Part shown: positions 5,154 through 5,701 of the stretch, one piece after another
Layout: every line of letters starts with the position of its first letter
Position numbering within the stretch: position 1 is the first letter of the stretch
Source: an uncultured Dysgonomonas sp.
GTDB lineage: Bacteria; Bacteroidota; Bacteroidia; Bacteroidales; Dysgonomonadaceae
Reading direction: 5' to 3'
Length of the DNA: 5,701 nucleotides
Assembly: GCA_945292135.1 (NCBI GenBank)
Contig: CALYRA010000107.1
Span: 1 to 5,701, forward strand
Notes under the pieces: generated by a model
Seen by the model: only the letters and a program-made list of their open reading frames with translations
What the model was told of the DNA's origin: nothing
The model's database searches: none
Position numbers and translations under genes: made by a program

Positions 5154-5447
5154 ATGAATATTAAAATTCAATCAGTTCATTTTGAAGCAGCAGCTCAATT
5201 AAAAGAGTTTATAGAAAAAAAACTTTCTAAATTAGATAAAATATCAGATCTTATAATAGACTGCGAAGTGATATTAAAAGTGATAAAACCTGAAGTTGCG
5301 AATAATAAAGAAGCATCAGTGAAATTGAATATCAAAAGTGGTGAATTATTTGCAAATAAAATAGCCGATACCTTTGAAGAAGCAGTTGTGTTGTGTGAAG
5401 AAGCATTAGAAAAACAGTTAATTAAAGTCAAAGAAAAAGCAAAATAA
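5154..5447 (+). CDS. hpf: Ribosome hibernation-promoting factor, short form
   Basis: A 97-residue protein of the HPF/RaiA (YfiA) family. It binds the 30S decoding region of idle ribosomes, blocks mRNA and tRNA and preserves them in stationary phase. It has the family opening MNIKIQSVHFEAAAQLKEFI, a first helix ending KKLSKLD, alternating strands (DCEVILKV, EASVKLNI) and a second long helix with IADTFEEAVVLCEEALEKQL. It lacks the C-terminal dimerisation domain of the long form, so any 100S dimer would need another factor. It starts 23 bases after the xerC stop and is probably co-transcribed with rpsU and xerC. AAAGGA lies at 5139-5144. A second ATG at 5149 opens ATG-TTA-TGA, whose stop overlaps the hpf ATG. 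Confidence 0.93.
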   Translation: MNIKIQSVHFEAAAQLKEFIEKKLSKLDKISDLIIDCEVILKVIKPEVANNKEASVKLNIKSGELFANKIADTFEEAVVLCEEALEKQLIKVKEKAK

Positions 5448-5545
5448 AGTCCAAAAATCGCGTTTTTGCTGCTATTTATTGGAATGAAAATATATGCGTT
5501 GTTTGCAATGAAAATAATAGTTGGTAAAAATAAATATGCAAAGTG

Positions 5546-5576
5546 TTGTATTTCTAAAAAATAATTTCTAATTTTG
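5546..5576 (+). promoter_or_regulatory. Promoter of the tRNA-Thr operon
   Basis: TTG at 5546-5548, a 20-base spacer and TAATTTTG at 5569-5576 match the Bacteroidetes -33/-7 pattern. Transcription would start near 5583, about 44 bases before the tRNA. The transcribed leader can form CGCTAT/ATAGCG (5586-5591 and 5603-5608). The -7 box is itself the left arm of a larger inverted repeat (5569-5617). Confidence 0.65.
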
Positions 5577-5617
5577 TCGCCGTTTCGCTATCAAAAAGTG
5601 TAATAGCGGCAAAATTA
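5569..5617. repeat. Inverted repeat spanning the tRNA-Thr promoter -7 box
   Basis: TAATTTTG (5569-5576) is mirrored by CAAAATTA (5610-5617), and GCCG (5579-5582) by CGGC (5607-5610). CGCTAT and ATAGCG lie nested between them. The outer arms could form a cruciform or a protein site; only the inner part is expected in the tRNA transcript. It could also help to stop read-through from hpf, but the tail is A-rich rather than T-rich on the plus strand. Confidence 0.45.
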
Positions 5618-5626
5618 GTTGTTTAT

Positions 5627-5700
5627 GCCTCTTTAGCTCAGCTGGCCAGAGCACGTGATTTGTAATCTCGGGGTCGTTGGTTCGAATCCGACAAGAGGCT
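5627..5700 (+). tRNA. tRNA-Thr (anticodon TGT)
   Basis: The acceptor stem GCCTCTT (5627-5633) pairs with AAGAGGC (5693-5699), and the discriminator is T5700. The D arm is GCTC...GAGC and the T arm is GTTGG-TTCGAAT-CCGAC. The anticodon loop TTTGTAA gives anticodon TGT (5661-5663), which reads ACA. The anticodon stem CGTGA/TCTCG (5654-5658, 5666-5670) has a T-T mismatch in its middle pair. CCA is not encoded. The gene is complete one base before the window ends. In related genomes more tRNA genes and tuf often follow, which cannot be seen here. Confidence 0.95.
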
Positions 5701-5701
5701 C

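Noticed and set aside
5452..5468. Terminator after hpf (CAAAAA/TTTTTG)
   Set aside because: The stem is only six pairs, nearly all A-T, and no T-run follows, so I do not call it a terminator.

Overview
The window looks like chromosomal DNA from a member of the Bacteroidota, most likely order Bacteroidales; genus is uncertain. The evidence is the gene set, the A+T-rich spacers, the absence of Shine-Dalgarno (SD) sequences before the main genes, and repeated promoter boxes of the Bacteroidetes type (TTTG, about 18-20 bases, then TAnnTTTG). No prophage, insertion sequence or CRISPR array is visible.

Left part (1-1110): mostly non-coding and very A+T-rich. It carries one tRNA-Asn(GTT) gene at 392-465 with a good promoter and a strong terminator. 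Two stretches flanking this tRNA, about 130-244 and 750-872, share a collinear series of short matches and may be a decayed duplication.

Middle part (1110-2700): a short G+C-rich block with strong and partly competing inverted repeats lies just before a 72-codon gene of unknown function. This gene converges on prfB (minus strand) across a shared hairpin terminator. prfB (release factor 2, 370 aa) is split by the classic programmed +1 frameshift: an AGGGGG box, CTT slip codon and in-frame TGA followed by C. A predictor that ignores frameshifts would start the gene 52 codons too late.

Right part (2770-5701), all on the plus strand: an ElaA-type GNAT acetyltransferase with its own promoter and a roughly 200-base leader; then rpsU (bS21), xerC (tyrosine recombinase) and hpf (ribosome hibernation factor), apparently one operon; then a new promoter and tRNA-Thr(TGT) at the window edge. 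From general knowledge of Bacteroidales genomes this block often precedes further tRNA genes and tuf, but those lie outside the window.

The most interesting signal is the rpsU leader. Next to the predicted transcription start is an almost perfect SD followed by a start codon and a three-codon micro-ORF (Met-Asp-Phe-stop), which runs straight into a two-part hairpin, while rpsU itself has no SD. In this phylum bS21 helps hide the anti-SD of 16S rRNA, so an SD here suggests autoregulation by bS21 supply.
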